13,039 nt of DNA from Pseudanabaenales cyanobacterium (GCA_022360135.1 JAKSDM010001713.1:1-13039), one strand, 5' to 3'. Positions 1-7,303 are shown, counted from the stretch's first letter. The notes: generated by a model from the sequence alone, not told the origin. Program-made: numbers and translations.

Positions 1-267
1 ATTCACTTTTGGTTCAACATCTTGTGTGATTAGCTCTGCAGGTTCTGACTTTCAGGGTAGATAGCGGAGTTTTAAAAAGGGGTTGCTCAATCTGGAATCC
101 TTCTTAATGCTCAATCAGATTCTGATGAGACTATTCCTAAGGAAAAGTAAGCTTTTCACGCTTTGCCCGATTCTGCCTCCTCCTACTGGTGCAAAGGCGC
201 CATGACCTTTATACCTGGCGTCTGGCCGGGGGTATTTACTATTCTCAGCGGAGGCCAATTTAATTCC
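1..267. other. Lead-in region with no supported gene
   Basis: I see no convincing gene here. All three forward frames close by stop codons within the first 64 bases, so at most a 20-codon tail of an upstream gene could be present, and I do not recognise it. The frame of the following sigma gene stays open back to a TTG at 163, but those residues do not resemble the family. A direct repeat TGCTCAATC occurs at 84-92 and 108-116. I see no strong promoter; this stretch presumably holds the 5' leader and promoter of the sigma gene. Confidence 0.5.
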
Positions 268-1266
268 ATGCCCAAAACAGAAAAGCATACAACCAAAGCT
301 CGCAATAAAACTAAGAAGGCAGCCTTTACGGCGGATGCCGTTCGCACCTACCTGCACGAAATTGGTCGGGTTCCTTTGCTAACTCATGAGCAGGAAATTG
401 TTTTCGGTAAGCAAGTTAAGCAAATGATGGCTTTGATTGGGGAGAAGGAAGCCCTAACTAAGCGGTTGGAGTGTGAACCCACGATTCAGGAATGGGCTGC
501 AGAGCTTAACTTGGACGAAAATGACCTGCAGCAACAACTACGCCAAGGCCAACGAGCCAAACGCAAGATGATCGAGGCTAATTTGCGGTTGGTGGTGGCG
601 ATCGCCAAAAAGTATCAAAAGCGGAATCTAGAGTTCCTAGACCTGATTCAAGAAGGAACTTTAGGCTTAGAGCGCGGGGTTGAGAAATTTGATCCAACTC
701 GGGGATACAAGTTTTCGACCTACGCTTATTGGTGGATTCGGCAGGCGATTACTCGTGCAATCGCCCAACAGGCCCGCACCATCCGTTTACCTATCCACAT
801 TACGGAAAAGCTGAATAAAATTAAGCGGGTTCAGCGGGAATTGTCTCAAAAGTTGGGACGTAGCCCCTCCCCAGCGGAAATTGCCACATCACTGGAGTTA
901 GATCCCCGGCAGATTAGAGATTATCTGTTGATGGCTCGTCAGCCGATTTCCCTAGATGTTCGGATTGGAGACAACCAGGACACCGAACTGCAGGATCTCT
1001 TAGAAGATGACGCCGCCTCGCCCGAAGACTATACCGTTCAGGAATCGCTCCGGCACGATATCCGTAATTTGATGGCTGACCTGACGCCTCAGCAGCAGGA
1101 AGTGATCACGCTGCGCTTTGGTCTGGAAGATGGCAACGAACTTTCCCTGGCTAAGGTGGGTCAGCGCATGAACATTAGCCGAGAACGGGTGCGCCAGTTA
1201 GAGCAACAAGCCCTCAAACACCTGCGGCGCCGTAAGTCTAACATGCACGGCTATCTAGCCAGTTAA
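268..1266 (+). CDS. sigC: Group 2 sigma-70 RNA polymerase factor, SigC-like
   Basis: This is a 332-residue sigma factor that directs RNA polymerase to promoters; group 2 factors are close relatives of the housekeeping sigma and usually serve stress or nutrient responses. Region 1.2 lies at about residues 22-50 (VRTYLHEIGRVPLLTHEQE). Region 2 at about 103-175 contains the -10 recognition stretch FDPTRGYKFSTYAYWWIRQA, followed by RTIRLPIHITEKLNKIK of region 3. Region 4.2, near the end, carries the helix-turn-helix ISRERVRQLEQQALKHLRRR. The long acidic region 1.1 of some primary sigmas is absent and the length fits group 2. I chose ATG 268 because AGCGGAGG lies at 247-254 and the family starts just before VRTYL; a longer reading from TTG 163 adds unrelated residues. 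Assignment to SigC rather than SigB, SigD or SigE rests on remembered N-terminal similarity (LTHEQEIVFGKQV) and is less certain than the family call. Confidence 0.93.
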   Translation: MPKTEKHTTKARNKTKKAAFTADAVRTYLHEIGRVPLLTHEQEIVFGKQVKQMMALIGEKEALTKRLECEPTIQEWAAELNLDENDLQQQLRQGQRAKRKMIEANLRLVVAIAKKYQKRNLEFLDLIQEGTLGLERGVEKFDPTRGYKFSTYAYWWIRQAITRAIAQQARTIRLPIHITEKLNKIKRVQRELSQKLGRSPSPAEIATSLELDPRQIRDYLLMARQPISLDVRIGDNQDTELQDLLEDDAASPEDYTVQESLRHDIRNLMADLTPQQQEVITLRFGLEDGNELSLAKVGQRMNISRERVRQLEQQALKHLRRRKSNMHGYLAS

Positions 1267-1303
1267 CTCACTCCCATTGTTCACATATTCTGTTATTCAT
1301 ATC

Positions 1304-1332
1304 TTGTCATGCAAACAATATATGGATAAATA
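1304..1332 (+). promoter_or_regulatory. Candidate promoter for the folP leader
   Basis: TTGTCA at 1304-1309 matches the -35 consensus at five of six positions. Seventeen bases later TAAATA at 1327-1332 is a poor -10 in an AT-rich tract. Transcription from here would start near 1340 and include the hairpins and the leader ORF before folP. This is inferred from motif and spacing only. Confidence 0.35.
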
Positions 1333-1351
1333 GTATATGTGTTAAAAAGAT

Positions 1352-1402
1352 GTTGTAGAGGCTACAACCTGGGTAGTACATGGTAGGTCTCTACATTTTT
1401 TT
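1352..1402 (+). promoter_or_regulatory. Possible attenuator: two mutually exclusive hairpins before folP
   Basis: Hairpin A is perfect: GTTGTAG at 1352-1358 pairs with CTACAAC at 1362-1368 around a three-base loop. Hairpin B uses part of the same left arm: GTAGAGGCT at 1355-1363 pairs with GGTCTCTAC at 1386-1394 (nine pairs, two of them G-U). It is followed by one A and seven Ts at 1396-1402, which resembles an intrinsic terminator. A and B cannot form together. CTCT at 1389-1392 could also pair with AGAG of the ribosome-binding site at 1405-1408. The layout resembles an attenuator or RNA switch, but no known riboswitch class is recognised. Confidence 0.35.
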
Positions 1403-1411
1403 GGAGAGTTT

Positions 1412-1480
1412 ATGGTCAATCAGGCAGCGAGCCAGTGTAATCCTGAATTGGCCTTAGCCGCTCTGCAATTACCTCCATGA
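1412..1480 (+). CDS. 22-codon leader ORF overlapping the folP start
   Basis: A short ORF starts at ATG 1412 behind a strong ribosome-binding site, GGAGAG at 1403-1408, and encodes 22 residues beginning MVNQAASQCN and ending LALAALQLPP. Its TGA at 1478-1480 overlaps the folP ATG at 1477-1479 in an ATGA arrangement, the classical geometry for translational coupling. folP itself has no convincing Shine-Dalgarno sequence directly before its ATG (the preceding bases are TTACCTCC), so ribosomes finishing this ORF may restart on folP. The peptide resembles nothing I know and has no run of one amino acid that would suggest a classical attenuation leader. Too short for ordinary gene finders, it could be chance, but the RBS and exact overlap argue for translation. 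Confidence 0.5.
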   Translation: MVNQAASQCNPELALAALQLPP

Positions 1481-2370
1481 CTGTAAAAAAGCCTAAATCT
1501 TGGGTGTTGAGAAACCAGACCCTGACTTGGGGCAGCCGCACCTATTTGATGGGAGTGCTGAATGTTACGCCAGACAGTTTCAGTGATGGGGGACAGTTCA
1601 ATAGCTTGGAGACGGCGATCGCCCAAGCTCGCTATCTGGCAAAATCTGGCATCGATATCCTCGACATTGGCGGACAGTCCACCCGACCCGGGGCGGCCCA
1701 GATTTCTCTAGAAGAAGAATTAGCCCGGGTGATTCCGGTGATCAAAGCCATTCGGTCTGAGCCTAAAGCCGGGCTGAACCTCATCAGTATTTCAATAGAT
1801 ACGACTCGGGCGGCGGTGGCTCAGGCGGCAATTGAAGCCGGGGCTGACCTGGTTAATGATATTTCAGGCGGTGTCTTTGACCCAGAAATGCTGGCAACCG
1901 TTGCCAAGTTAGCAGCGCCGATTATCCTGATGCATATGCGCGGTACGCCCCAAACCATGCAGCAGTTAACCGACTATGAAGACCTGATGGGGGAAATCTC
2001 TGGTTTCCTGGCTGGTCAGATTAACCGGGCGATGACTGCGGGGGTGGACCCTGGCTTGATTGCGATTGATCCAGGCATTGGGTTTGCTAAAACCTATGAG
2101 CAAAATTTGGCAATCCTGCATCGGCTAAGGGAATTACAAAAACTGGGGCGCCCAATCCTGGTCGGACCCTCTCGCAAAAGCTTTATTGGCTGGATTTTAG
2201 ATCAACCTGATCCTAAGCAGCGGGTCTGGGGTACGGCGGCGGCTTGTTGTGGCGCGATCGCAGGCGGCGCTGATATATTGCGTATTCACGACGGCGGTGA
2301 AATGCGTGATGTTTGCCGAGTCGCCGACGCAATTTGGCGTTATCAGATGGGGAAAGAGGTGGGAAGATAG
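1477..2370 (+). CDS. folP: Dihydropteroate synthase (folate biosynthesis)
   Basis: FolP condenses p-aminobenzoate with 6-hydroxymethyl-7,8-dihydropterin diphosphate to form dihydropteroate in the cytoplasm. The 297-residue TIM-barrel protein has the family signatures in order: MGVLNVTPDSFSDGG near the N-terminus (diphosphate loop), DIGGQSTRPGA near residue 63, SIDTTRAAVAQAAIEAGADLVNDISGG in the middle (avoiding any claim on exact contacts), the loop LMHMRGTPQTMQ, IDPGIGFAKT, and near the end GPSRKSFIG and LRIHDGGEMRDV. Length is slightly above the usual 270-285. The start at ATG 1477 gives an N-terminal extension of about two dozen residues before MGVLNV, common in cyanobacterial forms, and overlaps the stop of the leader ORF. 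The gene lies 210 bases after the sigma gene on the same strand and is followed by a repeat-rich spacer. Confidence 0.97.
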   Translation: MTVKKPKSWVLRNQTLTWGSRTYLMGVLNVTPDSFSDGGQFNSLETAIAQARYLAKSGIDILDIGGQSTRPGAAQISLEEELARVIPVIKAIRSEPKAGLNLISISIDTTRAAVAQAAIEAGADLVNDISGGVFDPEMLATVAKLAAPIILMHMRGTPQTMQQLTDYEDLMGEISGFLAGQINRAMTAGVDPGLIAIDPGIGFAKTYEQNLAILHRLRELQKLGRPILVGPSRKSFIGWILDQPDPKQRVWGTAAACCGAIAGGADILRIHDGGEMRDVCRVADAIWRYQMGKEVGR

Positions 2371-2540
2371 GGAGGATAGGGGAGATGGGGAGGCAGGGGA
2401 GGAAATGTAGAGACCCGATATATCGCGTCTCGGAGAGGGGGAAGATGGGGAGAAATAAAATCCAAAATCCTTAGCGGAGCGAAGCCATGCCCTTAGGGCT
2501 ATAAAATCCAAAATCCAAAATCTAAAATCCCGTGGGGTAG
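2371..2540. repeat. Mosaic of intergenic repeats after folP
   Basis: This spacer is built from several repeat types in sequence. GA-rich units come first, including GGGGAGATGGGGAGG at 2379-2393 and a variant ending near 2453. Between them, GAGAC at 2410-2414 pairs with GTCTC at 2427-2431 around the core GATATATC, forming an almost perfect palindrome with one C-C mismatch (2415 with 2426). Heptameric AAAATCC-type units follow at about 2457-2470 and 2502-2530, interrupted by a segment CGGAGCGAAGCCATGCCC (about 2475-2492). G/T-rich GGGT units follow to about 2560. Short tandem heptamers and such palindromes are typical of filamentous cyanobacterial genomes. No gene is supported within it. Confidence 0.75.
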
Positions 2541-2582
2541 ATGGGTGAATGGGTGGGTAGAGAGGCAGGGGTGTCAAGGGAA

Positions 2583-3689
2583 ATGCGGGTTGCTGTGATT
2601 GGATGTGGCGTGGTTGGGGCGGCGATCGCCTACGAACTCAGCCAGGTGAGTGGACTCGACGTTATTGTTTTGGATCAGCGACCGCCTGCTCAAGGGGCGA
2701 CAAGGGCTGCGCTTGGGGTTTTAATGGGGGTGATCAGCCACAAAGTAAAGGGGCGAAATTGGCGACTGCGACAAGCCAGTATGCAACGCTATGAAACCCT
2801 GATTCCAGAGCTAGAAGAACGGACAGCACGGGTTATTCCCTTCAATCGGCAGGGCATTCTCAGTCTCTGTTTCACCCTTGACGAACTCCCTAAATGGGAA
2901 AAATTAGTGGGGATTCGTCGCACTCAAGGTTGGCTGCTAGAAATCTGGACGCCTCAACAGGCCGAGGCTCACTGTCCCCACCTAAATATTGAGCAGGTTA
3001 CGGCGGCGATCTACTCTCCCCAAGATCGTCAAGTTGATCCTACAGCCTTGACCCTAGCTTTAGTATCAGCCGCCCAGCAGAATGGGGTCGCCTTTCAATT
3101 TGACAGTCAAGTCATCGGGTTTGAATCCAAGTCTGATCAGAGCGTCCTTCCTCTTTGTCGGAATTTGCAAACCTCTAAGGGTCCAGTTTCCGTAGATTGG
3201 GTCGTTGTCTCAGCTGGACTCGGCTCAACCGAATTGATAGCCGCGGTCGAGCCGCCTGTTGAAATTGGTCCTGTACTGGGGCAAGCATTACAGCTTAAAC
3301 TCGATGCCCCGTTAGGAAGCCTCGACTTTCAACCAGTGGTGAATGGCGCGGACATCCATCTAGTTCCCCTGGGGCGAGGCGGATATTGGATAGGCGCTAC
3401 GGTGGAGTTTCCCCCCGAAACTATGGTGAAAAGTTTGGCCGATTTAAAGCCTGATGATGAGCGACTAGCGGATTTACTCAAGGGTGCGATCGCCTACTGC
3501 CCAGCCCTAGCAAAGGCCACCCTGGTAAAAAAGTGGTCCGGTCTCCGCCCTCGCCCCCAGCGCCAGCCCGCCCCGATTATTAGCCCATTGGCTAGCTATC
3601 GTAATGTAATACTGGCAACCGGCCACTACCGCAATGGCGTCCTACTCGCCCCTGCAACCGCTCAAGCGGTCAGACAAGCAATAACTTAA
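2583..3689 (+). CDS. FAD-dependent oxidoreductase, ThiO/glycine oxidase-like
   Basis: This is a 368-residue flavoprotein of the glycine/D-amino-acid oxidase (DAO) fold, which oxidises amines to imines with FAD. The N-terminus carries the dinucleotide-binding motif VIGCGVVGAAIAYEL with the acidic strand end VIVLDQR. A middle segment has the second FAD-contact region ending VDWVVVSAGLGS. The C-terminus has WSGLRPRPQRQPAPIISP and the signature ATGHYRNGVLLAPATAQAV, characteristic of ThiO-type enzymes that make dehydroglycine for the thiamine thiazole. ATG 2583 places the GxGxxG motif at residue 7, as usual for this fold; the frame also opens upstream at 2541, but that extension comes from repeat sequence. 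It is not fused to ThiG here and no thiamine genes are nearby, so substrate is uncertain: a glycine, proline-type or other D-amino-acid oxidase is possible. Confidence 0.88.
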   Translation: MRVAVIGCGVVGAAIAYELSQVSGLDVIVLDQRPPAQGATRAALGVLMGVISHKVKGRNWRLRQASMQRYETLIPELEERTARVIPFNRQGILSLCFTLDELPKWEKLVGIRRTQGWLLEIWTPQQAEAHCPHLNIEQVTAAIYSPQDRQVDPTALTLALVSAAQQNGVAFQFDSQVIGFESKSDQSVLPLCRNLQTSKGPVSVDWVVVSAGLGSTELIAAVEPPVEIGPVLGQALQLKLDAPLGSLDFQPVVNGADIHLVPLGRGGYWIGATVEFPPETMVKSLADLKPDDERLADLLKGAIAYCPALAKATLVKKWSGLRPRPQRQPAPIISPLASYRNVILATGHYRNGVLLAPATAQAVRQAIT

Positions 3690-3757
3690 GGCAATTAATT
3701 ATGCACCCAATTGAGCCCCCCTGCAGATTACCTGGGATGTTATTTGCAAACAATCAC

Positions 3758-4069
3758 CTAAGTTTCCCGTCTGAGAAAATCAACTTGCGGTAGTAGTGGA
3801 TCTTTGACAATACCAACCCCTTCAAATCCCCAGCGATCCATCAGTTGACCTAGACGAGCCCCTGGAATGGTTTCTAATGAAAAGCGGTCCGCCACTTCAG
3901 CGCCATGGGTATTGAGATAGCTCAGGGCCTCGTGATCAGCCGAGAAAAGCATCAAGAACCCTCCAGTTTTCTCGGATTCCGGAGCCTCAGCTGCATCAGA
4001 ACGAGGATGGGCCACGAGGTATTGGCCATCTATTTTAGAGCGAAGGAGATAATAGACCTGCGAGAACAT
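3758..4069 (-). CDS. Conserved cyanobacterial hypothetical protein, 103 aa
   Basis: This small soluble protein begins MFSQVYYLLRSKIDGQYLVA and ends in DPLLPQVDFLRRET. It has no signal peptide or membrane segment. The middle, GGFLMLFSADHEALSYLNTH, then RFSLETIPGARLGQLMDRWGFEGVGIV, has the alternating strand/helix look of a small alpha/beta domain. I associate proteins of this kind with cyanobacterial hypothetical families but know no function. It starts 15 bases after the stop of the upstream GHL10 gene on the same strand, so the two are probably co-transcribed and perhaps translationally linked; the sequence before its ATG has only a G-rich stretch very close to the start. It is convergent with the oxidoreductase gene, 68 bases away, with no clear terminator hairpin between them. 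Confidence 0.8.
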   Translation of the reverse strand: MFSQVYYLLRSKIDGQYLVAHPRSDAAEAPESEKTGGFLMLFSADHEALSYLNTHGAEVADRFSLETIPGARLGQLMDRWGFEGVGIVKDPLLPQVDFLRRET

Positions 4070-4084
4070 CGCCCCATTATCGCA

Positions 4085-5614
4085 CTATTGAAGCTGACAG
4101 AATTTACGGACGCGATCAAAATCTGGCTCTTGCCAGGAGAGCGAAAAGTGGCTGATGGCGTTGATTTGGGGGGCGGTTTGTTGGATAGAACGCATTTGGG
4201 ACTCTAGAGCCGGTCGATTCCGGATGGAGCGTCCCCAAACCCCGGCGATAACAGGTTTTACTTGCTGCTCCGCGCTTGCGCCAATCTGATTCAACACGCG
4301 ACGAACTTCTTCGACAATGCATTGGGTATGGCCGCACACAGCATAGACCATTGGGTGCCAAGTCATCCAGGTGGGGAAGCGATTCCAATGTTGCAGACGG
4401 GAATCATATCCATTCTGACCCACCGATTCATTTCCGCCAGGGAAAAATACTGCCCCGGTGGTGATCCCCCGCTGTTGAACTGGCTGGGCCGCCCGATCCA
4501 GAAAGTCGATCACACCCTGCACCGCATGGGCTACACTAAGCCGCCAGAGTTCATTCTGGAGAAGCAGACGCCTCTGAGCAACCGGAATGGGATCGATGGA
4601 AATTGGGGACAGCGTTCTGCCTTGCCAGAGCGGTTCACCCTCAGTGGGATAGAGTTGTTCAACCTCCTCAACATCGGCTTCTATCAAGTAGCCGCGCATC
4701 AGAAAACGACGGATTAACTCCAATCCCTTATTATTAAGCGCTCGCCGGAATAACGCTTGTTGGGCTGCATTGCCATAAATCCACAGATCCCCTACCTGGC
4801 TGGCGACTGAGGCAGACCCATTGCCTCGAGGATAACGAATATAGTCAAACAGGACGCCGTCAGGACGCCGCTGCACAATGGCTTGCACCATCTGTTGAAA
4901 GTCTTGCAGCGCCTGGGGATTATAAGGATCTACAAAGGCTTCTTCCGAATTGCTGCTGGCTCCACTCAGTGAATAGGTGAGGGTGTCTTGACCATACCCA
5001 TTTCGAGCCAGCGTCTGCTGACGGTCTGAACGTCGGCCGTAGGAGTAGCCAAAGTTAAGGGTGAACAACCAGGCATAGACTTGAAGTCCCCGTTGTTGTC
5101 CTTTCGCGATCGCCTCCGCTAGCAAATCCCGACCGTCATAGCCTTGAGCCTGAACCACACTTGGCCAAACCGTTGGGTTATCAGCCTTGGGAAGGAGTAC
5201 TTGACCACTGTAGAAGACTTCTACATAGACCTGGTTATAACCCAAATTAACGATCCGATCCATCAGAGCTTCTAAGAGACCCGACTGTAGATCACAGGGA
5301 TACAGCCGCACCCAAATCGCTTGTTGATTAGGCCAGGTGCGGCTGCGACAATTGTGGAGTCGGGCCGAATGTCGTTTCACCAGCTCTTCATATTCTCTAC
5401 GGGCTGGCTCATCTCCCTGGAAGGCGGCTTGCCGTAAGCGCTCCTTCTGATTGATTATGGACTGAGATAACTGGCAATAGCGATTGAGTTGAGCCTGCGC
5501 TGAACCACCCATCAGCGGTGTACTCAGCAAACCATTCACCAAACTGGTTGATACTAGAATTGAGGAAAACCCCACCCAGCATTTTCGATTAAAAGGGATC
5601 TGTCGAACACGCAT
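4085..5614 (-). CDS. Secreted GHL10-type glycoside hydrolase-like protein
   Basis: This is a 509-residue exported protein. A basic N-terminus and hydrophobic stretch (residues 12-35) end in SAQAQ, fitting signal peptidase cleavage near residue 41. Residues about 50-90 are charged and probably helical. The catalytic-like TIM-barrel region follows: AIWVRLYPCDL near 100, NQVYVEVFYSGQVLLP at 127-142, WPSVV, GLQVYAWLFTLNFGYS near 176-191, FVDPYNPQAL near 227-236, and DGVLFDYIRYPRG at 252-264. These resemble the GHL10 / YngK family (family 10-like glycosylhydrolase), whose members are thought to act on cell-wall or extracellular polysaccharide. Acidic residues in VEVFYS and DGVLFDY are plausible catalytic candidates, by inference. 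An upstream gene of unknown function and a downstream small gene share its strand. A true substrate cannot be told from the sequence. Confidence 0.85.
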   Translation of the reverse strand: MRVRQIPFNRKCWVGFSSILVSTSLVNGLLSTPLMGGSAQAQLNRYCQLSQSIINQKERLRQAAFQGDEPARREYEELVKRHSARLHNCRSRTWPNQQAIWVRLYPCDLQSGLLEALMDRIVNLGYNQVYVEVFYSGQVLLPKADNPTVWPSVVQAQGYDGRDLLAEAIAKGQQRGLQVYAWLFTLNFGYSYGRRSDRQQTLARNGYGQDTLTYSLSGASSNSEEAFVDPYNPQALQDFQQMVQAIVQRRPDGVLFDYIRYPRGNGSASVASQVGDLWIYGNAAQQALFRRALNNKGLELIRRFLMRGYLIEADVEEVEQLYPTEGEPLWQGRTLSPISIDPIPVAQRRLLLQNELWRLSVAHAVQGVIDFLDRAAQPVQQRGITTGAVFFPGGNESVGQNGYDSRLQHWNRFPTWMTWHPMVYAVCGHTQCIVEEVRRVLNQIGASAEQQVKPVIAGVWGRSIRNRPALESQMRSIQQTAPQINAISHFSLSWQEPDFDRVRKFCQLQ

Positions 5615-5783
5615 GAAATGAATTCAGAACAACTAGCCTCGTATATTTACTCAAAAGACACATAAGCCCATCCGCAATCTTGCAGATTATCACTCACGGC
5701 GTCTCATCATAGTCGGTTTTTTAGTTAAGCGAGGCGCCGTCCCAAAAATTACTCATCTGATTTGTCATCTTGCAATGATTTAG
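5615..5783 (-). promoter_or_regulatory. Spacer before the GHL10 gene with an inverted repeat
   Basis: This stretch separates two minus-strand genes. ACGGCG-T-CTC at 5696-5705 can pair with GAG-G-CGCCGT at 5731-5740: ten pairs on the plus-strand RNA with one G-U, and one mismatch on the minus-strand RNA, around a 25-base loop. No T-run follows on either side, so it is not a standard terminator. AT-rich sequence at about 5641-5652 could contain a minus-strand -10 element, but no matching -35 is clear. Confidence 0.3.
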
Positions 5784-6095
5784 CTACTCAGATGCTTGCT
5801 CCGCCAACTCTAAATTTTCCAGCAGCGATCGCAGCTTCATGCGCTGAATATAGGGCCAACCTCCATTCACCTCAATATCCCGCAGTAAACTGTACAAAGT
5901 TTGACGGCTATTGGGCAAAGCCTCGTAGAAGAAAGTATCGCGAACTTCCCGATGTAAATGCTCTAACACTCTCAGTAGGGCTAGCAGAGCCAAACAATCA
6001 TTTCGGCGTTCCGTCGCCGCCACCTTTACCAGTGCGGCAATTTCTTGTAAGTCGGAGGGGAGTTCCCCAGTTTCCACATCAATACTGTTGCTCAT
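5784..6095 (-). CDS. Conserved cyanobacterial hypothetical protein, 103 aa
   Basis: The predicted product begins MSNSIDVETGELPSDLQEIA and is almost entirely helical, with alternating hydrophobic and charged stretches (AALVKVAATERRNDCLALLA, then LLRVLEHLHREVRDTFFYEA) and an aromatic GGWPYIQRMKLRSLLENLE segment near the C-terminus. No signal peptide, membrane span or known catalytic motif is visible. I do not recognise a function. I chose ATG 6095 because GAGGAA lies nine bases before it on the minus strand; an in-frame ATG at 6125 would add ten residues, MMKKVEELKF, behind a weaker GGAAG. It is divergent from psbO across a 343-base spacer, and lies upstream of the GHL10 gene on the same strand, 169 bases away. 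Confidence 0.75.
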   Translation of the reverse strand: MSNSIDVETGELPSDLQEIAALVKVAATERRNDCLALLALLRVLEHLHREVRDTFFYEALPNSRQTLYSLLRDIEVNGGWPYIQRMKLRSLLENLELAEQASE

Positions 6096-6438
6096 GAATT
6101 TGAGTTCCTCAACTTTTTTCATCACTTTACTTCCATGCTGGAGAGTCGCTCCAATTTAGATTTGAGGGTCTCAATAAAGGGTACAAGGACGTGTAGAATG
6201 CTTAATTGAGGCTCAGTCTATTCCAGCAACTGAGGAGAATTTGTCTGACCTTTGGGTCTTGACAAATCACTCTGTTTAATATTTGTAATCCATCCTGGAG
6301 CTTTAGTTTGGGTTTCACCCACTATTTTTTTCCTGGTTAGCTAATAGGATTATTTTTTTCCCTGCTGAGCGACTAGAGCCAAGTTAACTAAAACCTGAAC
6401 TGACAGAAATTTTTCATATCGATAATTTGAGGTTAACC
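6096..6438. promoter_or_regulatory. Divergent promoter region between psbO and the minus-strand hypothetical
   Basis: This divergent spacer must hold promoters for both directions. For psbO the best candidate -35 is a perfect TTGACA at 6259-6264. Possible -10 elements are TATTTG at 6280-6285 (15-base spacer) and TTGTAA at 6283-6288 (18-base spacer), neither close to TATAAT. That would leave a psbO leader of about 140-150 bases, including a T-rich tract at 6324-6360. The ribosome-binding site GAGG at 6429-6432 lies six bases before the psbO ATG. No clear minus-strand promoter is visible. Confidence 0.4.
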
Positions 6439-7263
6439 ATGAGGTATCGCACCCTTATTGTTACGTTTTTGGCAATTTGCCTAGGGGTATTAACAACCTT
6501 TAGCCAGGTTGCTTTCGCCGCCGATGACACCCCCCTCACCTATGAACAGATCAAAGGTTCGGGCTTGGCGAAAAATTGTCCTCAGTTGCCAGACGGTGAG
6601 GATTCAATCCAATTACAATCAGGCAAATCCTACCAGTTAGTCGATCTGTGCTTGCAGCCTTCTAATTTCTTTGTCAAGGAGGAACCCACTACTAAGCGTC
6701 AAAAGCCTAAGTATATTTCAGCTAAGGAAGTCACCTTTGGCGCTTCCACCCTGGATCTAGTCCGGGGTGATCTGACAGTTGGGGCTGACAATCGCCTTAC
6801 TTTCTCTGAAAAAGATGGGTACGACTTCGGAGCGGTTACAGTTCAAACCCCTAGTCGCGAGCTAGTGCCTTTCCTGTTTACCGTTAAGGGCTTAGTCGCT
6901 CGCGCTCAATCTGGCGCAGATGGACTCTCCCCCTCCACCAAGTTTGAAGGCGCCTATCGTATTCCCTCTTACCGCACCTCAGGCTTCTTAGATCCAAAAG
7001 GCCGGGGGTTATCAACCGGTTACGACACCGCTGTTGCGCTCCCAGCAAGTGGCGATAGGGATGAAATCCGTCGGGAAAACATCAAGGCCTTTGATATCGG
7101 TGAGGGCTCCATCTCACTGAAGGTTGAAAACGTTGATAGTTATACCGGTGAGATTGGCGGCAGCTTCATAGCTCTCCAACCCTCAGATTCCGATATGGGT
7201 TCCAAAGAACCTGTAGATGTTAAGATTCAAGGGGTTTTCTATGCTCGTGTTGAGGGTTATTAG
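6439..7263 (+). CDS. psbO: Photosystem II manganese-stabilising protein PsbO
   Basis: PsbO is the 33-kDa extrinsic protein on the lumenal face of photosystem II that stabilises the Mn4CaO5 oxygen-evolving cluster. The 274-residue precursor has a basic N-terminus and hydrophobic core (residues 5-22) ending QVAFAAD, for export to the thylakoid lumen with cleavage near residue 27-28. The mature protein starts DDTPLTYEQIKGSGLAKNCP. Cys47 and Cys71 (KNCPQL and VDLCLQP) correspond to the conserved disulfide. Family blocks follow: YISAKEVTFGASTLDLVRGDL, LVPFLFTVKGLVAR, TKFEGAYRIPSYRTSGFLDP, RGLSTGYDTAVALPA, and the C-terminal VKIQGVFYARVE. ATG 6439 is chosen because GAGG lies at the right distance; the upstream TTG at 6427 has no support. 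A strong terminator follows, so psbO is probably monocistronic. The gene ahead of sigF in the same orientation matches, as I recall, the arrangement in Nostoc/Anabaena. Confidence 0.98.
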   Translation: MRYRTLIVTFLAICLGVLTTFSQVAFAADDTPLTYEQIKGSGLAKNCPQLPDGEDSIQLQSGKSYQLVDLCLQPSNFFVKEEPTTKRQKPKYISAKEVTFGASTLDLVRGDLTVGADNRLTFSEKDGYDFGAVTVQTPSRELVPFLFTVKGLVARAQSGADGLSPSTKFEGAYRIPSYRTSGFLDPKGRGLSTGYDTAVALPASGDRDEIRRENIKAFDIGEGSISLKVENVDSYTGEIGGSFIALQPSDSDMGSKEPVDVKIQGVFYARVEGY

Positions 7264-7303
7264 GCTCGAATTTTAAGACGAAGATGCTCTGAATAGGTTA
7301 TAA

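Noticed and set aside
163..267. N-terminal extension of the sigma gene from TTG 163
   Set aside because: The added residues do not resemble sigma factors, and ATG 268 has an AGCGGAGG ribosome-binding site.
4262..4717. Plus-strand ORF of 151 codons
   Set aside because: It lies wholly antisense to the well-supported GHL10 gene and its translation has no protein-like features.
5762..6097. Plus-strand ORF of 111 codons
   Set aside because: It is a shadow of the minus-strand hypothetical gene; the minus frame has a good ribosome-binding site and a regular helical pattern.
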